Shown here: positions 6,171 to 12,869 of the stretch, one piece after another
Numbering within the stretch: position 1 is the stretch's first letter
Layout of the letters: the number at the start of each line of letters is the position of its first letter
Origin: DATAVB01 sp040414495
GTDB lineage: Bacteria > Actinomycetota > Actinomycetes > Mycobacteriales > QHCD01
Assembly: GCA_040414495.1 (NCBI GenBank)
Contig: JBEDUI010000216.1
Coordinates: 1 to 14,277 of the forward strand
Direction: 5' to 3'
Length of the DNA: 14,277 nt
Program-made: the position numbers and the translations under genes
The notes under the pieces: generated by a model
Databases searched by the model: none
What the model saw: only the letters and a program-made list of their open reading frames with translations
Told to the model about the DNA's origin: nothing

Positions 6171-6584
6171 TCAGCCGGCCGATTCCAGTGCGGCGTCCAC
6201 CAGCCGTGGGATCCGCGGATCGGCCAGCCGAAGCGCCGCCAGCTCGCCGATGGTGAACCAGCGCACGTCGTCGTGCTCGGACGGAACCCGGTTCTCCGGT
6301 TCGCCCCGCCAGGTGCTGATCGCCCAGACATCCATACGGAAATCGGCGCCCCGCACCTGGGCCAGCACGGGTCCGGTCACCGTGGCCACCACGCCGAGTT
6401 CCTCGCGCAGCTCACGTTCCAGCGCACGGTCCGGCCGCTCGCCCGGCTCGATGTGGCCGCCGGGCAGGTCCCACGTATCCGGGTACCACTCGCGCTGCGG
6501 GGTCCGGTGCACCAACAGCACCTGCGCATCCCGGCACAACAGGCCGGCCACGACTATGTGCTCGTTCCGCTGGGAAGCCGTCAT
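6171..6584 (-). CDS. Nudix hydrolase
   Basis: The 137-residue cytoplasmic pyrophosphohydrolase has a complete Nudix box from G43 to V65 that fits GX5EX7REUXEEXGU exactly (G43, E49, R57-E58, E61-E62, G64); the glutamates bind Mg2+. The LLVHRTPQREWYPDTWDLPGGHIEPGE context resembles MutT-type (8-oxo-)nucleotide or NDP-linked substrate hydrolases, but specificity is not readable. The length is normal for a single-domain Nudix protein. The ATG at 6584 has no good ribosome site; CACACT ends 6 nt upstream and may be a weak -10 for a leaderless transcript. It is divergent from the F420-type nitroreductase gene, 57 bases away. Two hairpins follow its stop. Confidence 0.93.
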   Translation of the reverse strand: MTASQRNEHIVVAGLLCRDAQVLLVHRTPQREWYPDTWDLPGGHIEPGERPDRALERELREELGVVATVTGPVLAQVRGADFRMDVWAISTWRGEPENRVPSEHDDVRWFTIGELAALRLADPRIPRLVDAALESAG

Positions 6585-6628
6585 CCCCGCAGTGTGTCAG
6601 CCGCGACACAGCGGTCCGCAGCAACCGA

Positions 6629-6634
6629 TACCGT
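6629..6634 (+). promoter_or_regulatory. Putative -10 box for leaderless nitroreductase transcript
   Basis: TACCGT (TANNNT) ends 7 nt before the GTG at 6642, which would make the G of GTG the first transcribed base. The 57-base divergent gap leaves room for both promoters. No clear -35 is seen. Confidence 0.42.
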
Positions 6635-6641
6635 ACGAAGG

Positions 6642-7043
6642 GTGACGAACAGTGCGCCCCGACCCAACGTGATTCGGTTCCAGCATCGGATCCTCAATCC
6701 GGTCGTACGCCGGCTCGCCCGGTTCCTGCCCGGCCAAATGATGATCGAGACGACCGGCCGGCACTCGGGCCTGCCTCGTAAAACCCCGATCGGCGGGCTG
6801 TTGCAGGGAAACACTTTCTGGCTCGTCAGCGAATTCGGCCGGCATTCACAATACGTACGGAATATCGCGGCGAATCCGAGAGTACGAGTGTTCGCGCACG
6901 GAAAGTGGCACGCCGGCACCGCCGTCATCATGGACGAGGACGACCCGCGGCAGCGGCTGAAGCAGCTGCCGCGGTACAACAGCTTCATGGTGCAGCGGAT
7001 CGGCACCAACCTGTTGACGCTGCGGGTCGACCTCGACGATTAG
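6642..7043 (+). CDS. Deazaflavin (F420)-dependent nitroreductase family protein (Ddn-like)
   Basis: The 133-residue protein has the split-beta-barrel fold of the F420H2-dependent Ddn group. The signature TTGRHSGLPRKTPIGG begins at T37, followed by a strand pair (NTFWLVSEFG), the SQYVRNIAANPRVRV segment and the HGKWHAGTAV strand. Relatives reduce nitro-compounds or quinones with F420H2 and are often membrane-associated through the N-terminal helix, here VIRFQHRILNPVVRRLARFL. The open frame extends far upstream to 6153, but that part is antisense to the Nudix gene. I therefore place the start at GTG 6642, supported by the -10-like TACCGT 7 nt upstream; GTG 6669 is an alternative. Its stop codon directly abuts that of the next, convergent exporter gene. 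Confidence 0.87.
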   Translation: MTNSAPRPNVIRFQHRILNPVVRRLARFLPGQMMIETTGRHSGLPRKTPIGGLLQGNTFWLVSEFGRHSQYVRNIAANPRVRVFAHGKWHAGTAVIMDEDDPRQRLKQLPRYNSFMVQRIGTNLLTLRVDLDD

Positions 7044-8492
7044 CTACACCGGCACCGATACAGGTTCCTCGCCCGCTTCCGCCGGCTCGCCGCGGGAATT
7101 CGTGGCGCGCAAGCCGATAACCGCGGCGGCCAGCAGAAATATGGCCGCCACCAACAACGCACGCTGGAATCCCGACGTCATGGCCGCGGCCTGAGCATGA
7201 TGCGTGGCGAGTTGGTGCCGGGTATGCGACGTTGCGATCGCGGTCAGGATCGCCAAGCCCAGCGCACCACCCAACTGCTGCGAGGAATTCAGCAACGCAG
7301 CGGCCAGCCCGGCCTTATCCGCTGGCACGCCGGCATTCGCGGCCGTGGTGATACCGACGAAAATGGAGCCGAGCCCGAACGACATGATCACCAACCCCGG
7401 CAGCAGGTCGGTCAGATATGAGCCGCCGACCGGAATCCGGGACAGCAGGTATATGCCGCCGCCCGCGATCAAAGCCCCGGCCACAATGACCGGGCGCGTA
7501 CCGATACGGGCAAACAGCTTCGACGAAATACCGGCGGCAATACCGACTCCAGCCGTGACCGGAAGAAACGCCGAACCGGCCACGATTTCCGAGTAGCCAA
7601 GCACGTTCTGCATATACAGCGTGATGAAGAAGAACATCGCCAGGAATCCAGCCACGCCCATCAGCTGCGTGATGTTGGCCGCACCCAATCCCTTGATACG
7701 GAAGATCGACAATGGCATCAACGGCTTCGCGTTCAGCCGTTCGTTGAGTACGAATATAATCAACAGCGCCACCGCGCCGGCGATTTCCCCGATCGTACGG
7801 ACCGTTCCCCAACCCTGATCGGGCGCCTTCACCAGGCCGTACACCAACAACAACATTCCGCCCGTCGCCAAAATGGCCCCGAGCGGGTCGAAACTCCCCC
7901 GTTCCGCCGTACGCTGTCCGCGCGGAATCAGCCGCGGAATCGCGATCAGCACGATCGCGCAGACGGGCAGGTTGGCCAGAAAAACCCAACGCCAGCCCGG
8001 ACCTTCGGTCAGCACGCCACCGAGAAATACGCCGGCGGCGGACGCCAGACCACCCGTGCCGCCCCAGGCGCCCATCGCCTTGTGCCGGTCCGGCCCGTCG
8101 GTGAAGGTCGTGGTGAGAATAGACAATGCGGCCGGCAACATCATCGCCGCGCCCAAACCTTGCGCGAGGCGGGCGCCGATGAGCACGCTGGAATTGCCGG
8201 CTAATCCGCCGGTCAAGGACGACAATGCGATCAACGTCGTCCCGGCGATCAATACCGGACGCCGGCCGAGCAGATCGGCGGCGCGCCCGCCCAGCAGCAT
8301 AAAACCGCCGTAGGTCAGCAGATAGCCGCTGGGAATCCACAGCAGACTGTCCACCGACAAATGCAATGCGCGTTGAATTGACGGCAGTGCGATGTTGACG
8401 ATCGAGGCGTCGATGAAATCGATGAACGCCACCGCGCATAACAGCAGCAACGTCTGTTTGCCCCGGCGCGTCGCGAGAAATGATTCGGTCAC
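7044..8492 (-). CDS. MFS drug exporter, DHA2 family (second copy type)
   Basis: The 482-residue membrane protein is related to, but clearly different from, the exporter at 4333-5817. TM1 has FIDFIDASIVNIALPSIQ. Motif A, GGRAADLLGRRPV, follows TM2. TM5 carries GGLASAAGVFLGGVLTEGPGWRWVFLANLPV, the DHA2-type motif C and WRW region. About 14 membrane segments are expected. I chose GTG 8492 because GGGAG lies 6 nt upstream. The frame remains open to 8858, but the extra residues lack membrane-protein character and overlap the divergent sigma gene. It is divergent from the ECF41 sigma gene across 165 bases that hold a dyad on its side. The C-terminus ends in an acidic tail (EPAEAGEEPVSVPV). The substrate is unknown. 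Confidence 0.92.
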   Translation of the reverse strand: MTESFLATRRGKQTLLLLCAVAFIDFIDASIVNIALPSIQRALHLSVDSLLWIPSGYLLTYGGFMLLGGRAADLLGRRPVLIAGTTLIALSSLTGGLAGNSSVLIGARLAQGLGAAMMLPAALSILTTTFTDGPDRHKAMGAWGGTGGLASAAGVFLGGVLTEGPGWRWVFLANLPVCAIVLIAIPRLIPRGQRTAERGSFDPLGAILATGGMLLLVYGLVKAPDQGWGTVRTIGEIAGAVALLIIFVLNERLNAKPLMPLSIFRIKGLGAANITQLMGVAGFLAMFFFITLYMQNVLGYSEIVAGSAFLPVTAGVGIAAGISSKLFARIGTRPVIVAGALIAGGGIYLLSRIPVGGSYLTDLLPGLVIMSFGLGSIFVGITTAANAGVPADKAGLAAALLNSSQQLGGALGLAILTAIATSHTRHQLATHHAQAAAMTSGFQRALLVAAIFLLAAAVIGLRATNSRGEPAEAGEEPVSVPV

Positions 8493-8498
8493 CGTAGA

Positions 8499-8503
8499 CT
8501 CCC
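8499..8503 (-). promoter_or_regulatory. Ribosome-binding site that decides the 8492 start
   Basis: GGGAG on the minus strand, 6 nt before GTG 8492. It rules out the much longer reading of this frame that overlaps the sigma factor gene. Confidence 0.55.
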
Positions 8504-8537
8504 GGTCTCGTGGAAAAGCCTTGGTCGAGACCCAAGA

Positions 8538-8562
8538 GGTCACGCTCGCGCCGACCGTGACC
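8538..8562. promoter_or_regulatory. Dyad in the divergent promoter region, candidate operator
   Basis: GGTCACG (8538-8544) and CGTGACC (8556-8562) are perfect 7-bp inverted arms with an 11-bp spacer. It lies 46 bases upstream of the second exporter's start and 33 bases from the ECF41-type -35. A repressor site for the exporter, or a shared site, is plausible. No cognate regulator is in the window. Confidence 0.4.
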
Positions 8563-8594
8563 TGATGCGGCGTAGACCACAATCGGCCCGGGGA

Positions 8595-8601
8595 TGTCAC
8601 A
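8595..8601 (+). promoter_or_regulatory. ECF41-type -35 element (TGTCACA) before the sigma factor gene
   Basis: TGTCACA is, from memory, the -35 sequence reported for ECF41 target promoters, with a CGTC-like -10 about 16-17 nt later. Here CGCTC (8617-8621) is the nearest candidate -10, at a spacing of 15. The leader to ATG 8658 would be roughly 30 nt. It suggests that the sigma factor transcribes its own gene. The -35 match is exact; the -10 is only approximate. Confidence 0.5.
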
Positions 8602-8657
8602 CTCTCCTGCGGCCGCCGCTCTAGGGATCCGACCGCGCAGAGGCAAGGAGGCCCGCT

Positions 8658-9575
8658 ATGTCCGACAGGCCGGAAAAGATCGCAGACAACCCAGCGATCG
8701 AGCAGGCGACGCAGGTATTCGCCGACCATCGTGAGCTGTTGTTCTCGATCGTCTACAACCTGCTCGGCAGCGTCGCGGAGACCGAGGACGTACTGCAGGA
8801 CACCTGGCTGTCGTGGGCGAGCCGGTTCGACGCCGACGACGAGCCGGACATCCAGCACCCGCGGGCCTATCTGGTCCGGATCGCGGTGAACGGCGCGCTG
8901 GGCCGGCAGGCCGCGTTGAGCCGCCGGCGCGAGACGTACGTCGGCCCGTGGCTACCCGAGCCGGTGCTGACCGACGACGATCCGACGCTACGCAGCGAAT
9001 CGGTGTCGATGGCGCTGCTGGTGGTGTTGGAGACGCTGACCCCGTTGGAGCGCGCGGTATTCGTGCTGCACGAGGTGTTCGGGTACGCGCACACCGAGAT
9101 CGGCGAGATCCTCGAACGCAACCCGGCCGCGATCCGTCAGATCGCCCATCGCGCCCGCGAGCACGTGCAGTCGCGCCGGCCGCGCTACCGGGCCGACCCG
9201 GCCGTACAAAAGAAAGCGACCGAATCCTTCCTGGCCGCCGCGCTCGGCGGTGATATCGATGCGCTGATGAAGGTATTGGCCCCGGACGTGACGTTCTGGA
9301 CCGACGGCGGTGGCAAGACGCGCGGCATGGCGCTGCGGCCGATCCACGGTCGGGACCGAGTTGCCCGCACGATTGCCGGCGGCGTGCAGCGCGCGCCCAA
9401 GGACCTGGCGATCCAATACCGGTCGGTCAACGGCGACCCGTCGGCGCTGCTGTTCTCCGGTGATGCGCCGTTCGCCGTGATGGTCCTGGACCTCAGCCCC
9501 GACGGCGAACAAATCTCCGGTATTTACGCGGTGACCAATCCCGACAAGCTCACTCACGTTGCCGAAGAGGACTAA
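8658..9575 (+). CDS. ECF41-family RNA polymerase sigma factor with SnoaL-like C-terminal domain (SigJ-like)
   Basis: The 305-residue protein has sigma region 2 (about 17-85, including VAETEDVLQDTWLSW), sigma region 4 (about 120-175, with the helix-turn-helix YAHTEIGEILERNPAAIRQIAHRAREHV) and a C-terminal SnoaL/NTF2-like domain (about 183-298). Three hallmarks of ECF41 are present: WLPEP (98-102) in the linker, DGGGK (216-220) and NPDKL (294-298). In this family the C-terminal domain replaces an anti-sigma factor and modulates activity. The ATG is supported by AAGGAGG at 8645-8651, 6 nt upstream. A TGTCACA -35 suggests autoregulation. ECF41 genes usually sit next to a carboxymuconolactone decarboxylase, oxidoreductase or epimerase. 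None is here; the next gene is an APH-like kinase 21 bases downstream. Confidence 0.95.
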   Translation: MSDRPEKIADNPAIEQATQVFADHRELLFSIVYNLLGSVAETEDVLQDTWLSWASRFDADDEPDIQHPRAYLVRIAVNGALGRQAALSRRRETYVGPWLPEPVLTDDDPTLRSESVSMALLVVLETLTPLERAVFVLHEVFGYAHTEIGEILERNPAAIRQIAHRAREHVQSRRPRYRADPAVQKKATESFLAAALGGDIDALMKVLAPDVTFWTDGGGKTRGMALRPIHGRDRVARTIAGGVQRAPKDLAIQYRSVNGDPSALLFSGDAPFAVMVLDLSPDGEQISGIYAVTNPDKLTHVAEED

Positions 9576-9596
9576 TCGGGTGGCAGAATCCATTCG

Positions 9597-10559
9597 GTGG
9601 ACCGGGCCGCGTACCTGCAACAGCTGCACGCGAAATTCAGCGTGCCGAGGGCGACTGTCGTGGACCTGGTCGAGCGCGCGGCCGGCCTCACGGCCGACAC
9701 GGTGCAGCGCCTGACCCACGGCGATGAGAACGAGGTGTACCGAGTCGCGCTGACCAATGGTTCCGCGGTATTCGCGCGGATCCGCTTCCCCGACACGCCG
9801 GTCGGGATGGTGCGCAATGAGGCGTGGGCGATGCAGCGGGCCCGTGCCGCCGGCGTTCCCGCGCCGGAGGTCCTGGCCGTGGAAACGCTGCACGACGGCG
9901 AGAATGAGCGGCCGGCCATGGTCGTGACCGAAGTACCGGGCCAACAACTCGACCGCCTGCTGGCGACCCTGTCGGCGCCGGAGCGCGCCCGGGCCATGAC
10001 CGATGCCGGTCGGATATTACGGTTGCTGCATTCGGTACGTACTCCCAGCGCCGGTCGGCCTGATTCCGGCGGGAACTGGTTGGACGCCGACGTATATCGC
10101 GAGCGATATATCGCGGCGCGAATGGCCGAGTGCGAACGACTACCCGAAGCTGGATTCACGGTGCCGGAAATCGACCAGGCGATTGCGTTGCTGCGGGAGA
10201 CTCCTGAATGCAGTGATCCGGTGCTCTGCCACGGCGATGTCAGCCCAGTGCACCTCTTCGTGGACAGCGAATTGCGCGTATGCGGACTCATTGACTGGGG
10301 CCTGTGGCGGGGCGGCACGGCGATCGAAGAACTCGCCAACGTCGCGTTCGTCAACTCCGAGTCCGATACGGCGGCAATCTTCGCCGGGCTCGGTGTCACC
10401 GACGACGATCCGGACTTTCGGCGGCTGGTGACGCTGTCGATCGTGCCCCAGGCCATCGCGGCGATCGGCTGGTTTATCCAAAGTGGACAGACTGCGATGC
10501 TGGGGCCGCACGTGGCGACGCTGCACCGGGCGCTGGACGATCTGGGGCGTATGGAGTGA
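9597..10559 (+). CDS. Aminoglycoside phosphotransferase (APH/choline kinase-like) family protein
   Basis: The 320-residue cytoplasmic kinase-fold protein has its catalytic loop at H212-G213-D214 in VLCHGDVSPVHLFVD, with D214 as the expected base and a metal-binding D233 in LIDWG. The Asn usually found five residues after the catalytic Asp is His (H219), as in the HGDLSPEH-type subgroup. R61 stands where APHs usually have Lys on the nucleotide-binding strand. E75 (VRNEAWAMQ) is the helix-C glutamate. Substrates of this family range from aminoglycosides to sugars, homoserine and macrolides, so resistance should not be assumed. The GTG start follows CAGAAT by 7 nt and has no ribosome site. It begins 21 bases after the sigma factor stop, suggesting co-transcription or a leaderless start of its own. 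Confidence 0.87.
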   Translation: MDRAAYLQQLHAKFSVPRATVVDLVERAAGLTADTVQRLTHGDENEVYRVALTNGSAVFARIRFPDTPVGMVRNEAWAMQRARAAGVPAPEVLAVETLHDGENERPAMVVTEVPGQQLDRLLATLSAPERARAMTDAGRILRLLHSVRTPSAGRPDSGGNWLDADVYRERYIAARMAECERLPEAGFTVPEIDQAIALLRETPECSDPVLCHGDVSPVHLFVDSELRVCGLIDWGLWRGGTAIEELANVAFVNSESDTAAIFAGLGVTDDDPDFRRLVTLSIVPQAIAAIGWFIQSGQTAMLGPHVATLHRALDDLGRME

Positions 10560-10587
10560 CATACAAAGCTGCCATAAGCAGAACGGC

Positions 10588-10615
10588 TTGCCAGCGAACC
10601 GGAAATCTGGCCAAG
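10588..10615 (+). other. Weak bulged stem-loop in the gap before the mycothiol enzyme
   Basis: CTTG-CCAG and CTGG-C-CAAG could pair with one bulge across a 12-nt loop in the 90-base gap 10560-10649. There is no T-run. It might attenuate read-through from the kinase gene, but this is weak. I see nothing else in the gap apart from the ribosome site AGGAGA of the next gene. Confidence 0.2.
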
Positions 10616-10649
10616 CTGGGCCTCCACCGATCCGATCAGGAGACCACCA

Positions 10650-11420
10650 GTGAGCTTGCCGTTCGACCGATACTGCGCCGAGATCGTCGCCCAGTCCGAA
10701 CTGATCCGCACCACCATCGCCGGCGCTGACCTCGCCAGCCCGGTGCCCTCCTGCCCCGGCTGGAATGTCGGCCAACTCGTCCGGCATGTCGGCGGCGCGC
10801 ATCGCGAGGCCGAAAGCGTCGTCCGGACCGGAGAGCAGCCGGGCCCGGACGATTTCCGCGACCCGACGCACTTCCAGGAGCGGGACGCAGCGGCGTTGGG
10901 TGACTGGATAGTGGCCGGCGCGGAGCAACTGGCCACGACCCTGCGCGCGGCCGGCCCGCAGGTCCCGCTGCCGGGCCCGCTGGCTGACATGACCTCAAAC
11001 TTCACCGCCCGCCGGATGACCCACGAAACCGCGCTGCACCGGGCCGACGCCGTACTCGCACTCAATCAGGAATACGACCTCGACGCGGATATCGCACTCG
11101 ACGCGATCGACGAATGGATGGAGCTCGGGTCATTGCCGATGCATTTCGACGTCCACCCGTGGATGCGCGAATTGCTCGGTCCCGGACGCACACTGCATTT
11201 CCACGCTACCGACACGGACGCGGAATGGGTCGTCGATCTGACCGGTGATGCGATTACGTGGCGGCGTACCCACGAGAAAGCCGCCGTCGCGGTGCGCGGA
11301 CCGTTGCTTGAGCTGCTGCTCCTTATTTACAAGCGGCGGCCGGCCGACAGCGGTAGGGTCGAGATTATCGGCGATAACGAGCTGTTGGATTTCTGGTTGG
11401 AGCGGGTCAGTTTCGGATGA
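10650..11420 (+). CDS. Maleylpyruvate isomerase family mycothiol-dependent enzyme
   Basis: The 256-residue cytoplasmic protein has an N-terminal DinB-like four-helix metal-binding domain (about 1-140) and a C-terminal MDMPI-C domain (about 150-250). The actinobacterial signature CPGWNVGQLVRHVGGAHR starts at C35. The expected divalent-metal ligands are H46, E126 and H130 (HETALHRAD), with the same 4-residue spacing as in the corynebacterial mycothiol-dependent maleylpyruvate isomerase. Most relatives have unknown thiol-transfer substrates, so isomerase activity is not implied. The GTG start has AGGAGA 6 nt upstream. The stop overlaps the start of the next exporter gene as ATGA, which signals translational coupling and a shared function with that transporter. 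Confidence 0.9.
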   Translation: MSLPFDRYCAEIVAQSELIRTTIAGADLASPVPSCPGWNVGQLVRHVGGAHREAESVVRTGEQPGPDDFRDPTHFQERDAAALGDWIVAGAEQLATTLRAAGPQVPLPGPLADMTSNFTARRMTHETALHRADAVLALNQEYDLDADIALDAIDEWMELGSLPMHFDVHPWMRELLGPGRTLHFHATDTDAEWVVDLTGDAITWRRTHEKAAVAVRGPLLELLLLIYKRRPADSGRVEIIGDNELLDFWLERVSFG

Positions 11421-12715
11421 GTTCGATGTTGCGGCAGTGGTCAGTGCTGGCCCGATATCCGGATTTCCGTAGGTTGTTCGTCGGCAATACGGTGTCGCTG
11501 CTCGGTTCGAACGTTACGACAGTGGCGCTGCCATTGACCGCGGTGGTGTATTTGCACGCGTCGCCGACCCAGTTGGGAATTCTCGGCGCGGTGGCGTTTG
11601 TCCCGCATCTGGTATTGGGGCTGCCGGCCGGGGTCTGGGTGGATCGGCTGCCTTACCGCCGGGTACTGGTCGTGGCGGATATTGCCCAGATGCTTTTGCT
11701 CGGCGCGATTCCGGTGCTGGCCGCATTCGGCGTGCTGCGCATTTGGCAGCTGTACGTCGTGATCGTATTAGCCGGCGTAGGCGGCCTGTTCGAATCGGTG
11801 ACCGCGCAGTCGTTCACGCCGAGCCTCGTCCCCCGCGCGCAATTGATGCAGGCCAACAGCGCGATCATGCAGAGCAACGCGACGGTGAATACCAGCGGCG
11901 CCGCGCTGGGCGGCCTACTCGTACAGGTGTTCACCGCGCCATTCGCCATCGCGGTCGACGCATTCTCATTTCTGCTGGGCGCATTGTGTAAGGCCCGAAT
12001 TCGTACCGCCCGACCGCCGGTTTCCGCTGCCGTACGGAACAAGACGAATTTGTGGTCGGACGTATTCACCGGACTGCGCGCGGTTTTCGGGAATCCGATC
12101 ATGCGCATGGTGACGATCACCGCGACAATAGGCGCCCTGGCCGGTCGGATGCAGACCGTTCTGCTGGTGCTGTATCTGGTCCGCGACCTCAGCCTGGGCT
12201 CCGGCCTGGTCGGTCTGGCCATCGCGATCGCCGGCGTGGCCGGCATTGTCGGCGCGCTGATCGTCGCGCCGGTCACCGAACGCATCGGCCCGGGACCGGC
12301 GTTCATCAGCGGAATGCTGCTGCAGGGACTGGCCGGTCTGGTCTTGACGATCGCGTCCGGGCCGATGCCGCTGGCGTTGGCGATCCTGGCCGTGGCGCAG
12401 TTGCTGGGCGGAGCCGCCCCGCCGCTGTACGGCGTCAACCAACAGACGTTCCGGCAGACACTGTTGCCCCGCGAATTGATCTCCCGGGTCAACGCGACCT
12501 GGCGGTTCCTGGTGTACGGGACGATGCCGATCGGCGCGCTGCTCGGTGGCGTGCTGGGGTCGGTGCTGGGGCTACGGCTGACGTTGTTGATCAGCGCGGT
12601 CGGCATGTTGCTGGGCACCGCGGTCGCCGCGATCTCGCCGCTGCGGTCGTTGCGTGAGCTGCCCTCATGCCAGCCGCCGGCGCAGACCGGCGACGAGAAG
12701 CCAGCCGCCGCATAG
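11417..12715 (+). CDS. MFS transporter, EntS/MFS_3-like (12-TM) exporter
   Basis: The 432-residue membrane protein begins MSSMLRQWSVLARYPDFRRLFVGNTVSLLGSNV, typical of the MFS_3/EntS-like exporters, with TM1 containing TTVALPLTAVVYL. The cytoplasmic motif GLPAGVWVDRLPYRRVLVVAD follows TM2, and a basic cytosolic loop (KARIRTARPPVSAAVRNKTN) separates two six-helix halves. The C-terminus is Pro/Ala-rich and soluble. Members export siderophores, macrolides and other compounds. Its ATG overlaps the TGA of the mycothiol-dependent enzyme by four bases, so the two are translationally coupled. No other ribosome site is obvious. It is a different subfamily from the two DHA2 exporters in this window. 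Confidence 0.92.
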   Translation: MSSMLRQWSVLARYPDFRRLFVGNTVSLLGSNVTTVALPLTAVVYLHASPTQLGILGAVAFVPHLVLGLPAGVWVDRLPYRRVLVVADIAQMLLLGAIPVLAAFGVLRIWQLYVVIVLAGVGGLFESVTAQSFTPSLVPRAQLMQANSAIMQSNATVNTSGAALGGLLVQVFTAPFAIAVDAFSFLLGALCKARIRTARPPVSAAVRNKTNLWSDVFTGLRAVFGNPIMRMVTITATIGALAGRMQTVLLVLYLVRDLSLGSGLVGLAIAIAGVAGIVGALIVAPVTERIGPGPAFISGMLLQGLAGLVLTIASGPMPLALAILAVAQLLGGAAPPLYGVNQQTFRQTLLPRELISRVNATWRFLVYGTMPIGALLGGVLGSVLGLRLTLLISAVGMLLGTAVAAISPLRSLRELPSCQPPAQTGDEKPAAA

Positions 12716-12811
12716 TCGGATTTCGTAGCCAGTGACCGTAACCGCCAGACCGTCGGCCAGAAAGCGGACCGCAACTTGCAGATAGCTCTACCCAAGCGCT
12801 CCGTGACGTGG

Positions 12812-12830
12812 TTAGGTGAGCCTGTCCTGA
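12812..12830. promoter_or_regulatory. IdeR/DtxR-like iron-box operator before the ZIP transporter
   Basis: TTAGGTGAGCCTGTCCTGA matches the IdeR/DtxR consensus TTAGGTTAGSCTAACCTAA at 15 of 19 positions, with the left half (TTAGGT-AG) intact and the right half degraded. It ends 39 bases before the GTG of the metal-transporter gene, a normal place for an operator overlapping the promoter. Repression by a metal-loaded DtxR-family regulator (IdeR with Fe2+ or MntR with Mn2+) is inferred. Nothing else is evident in the 12716-12869 gap. Confidence 0.55.
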
Positions 12831-12869
12831 GCCAACCGGGGGGCTCATTCCTCTGACGCGGAGTGTGCC

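Noticed and set aside
6153..6641. N-terminal extension of the nitroreductase frame
   Set aside because: It is antisense to the Nudix gene and gives no nitroreductase-like sequence. The family match starts only after GTG 6642.
8609..8630. NotI (GCGGCCGC) and BamHI (GGATCC) sites close together, resembling a cloning polylinker
   Set aside because: The order and spacing do not match a common vector polylinker, the flanks are ordinary chromosomal sequence, and the stretch lies in a sensible sigma-factor leader.
8493..8858. N-terminal extension of the second DHA2 exporter
   Set aside because: It overlaps the sigma factor gene, lacks transporter-like residues, and a ribosome site fits GTG 8492.
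9572..11065. 497-residue minus-strand frame
   Set aside because: A Ser/Arg-rich shadow of the kinase and mycothiol-enzyme genes, without any domain.
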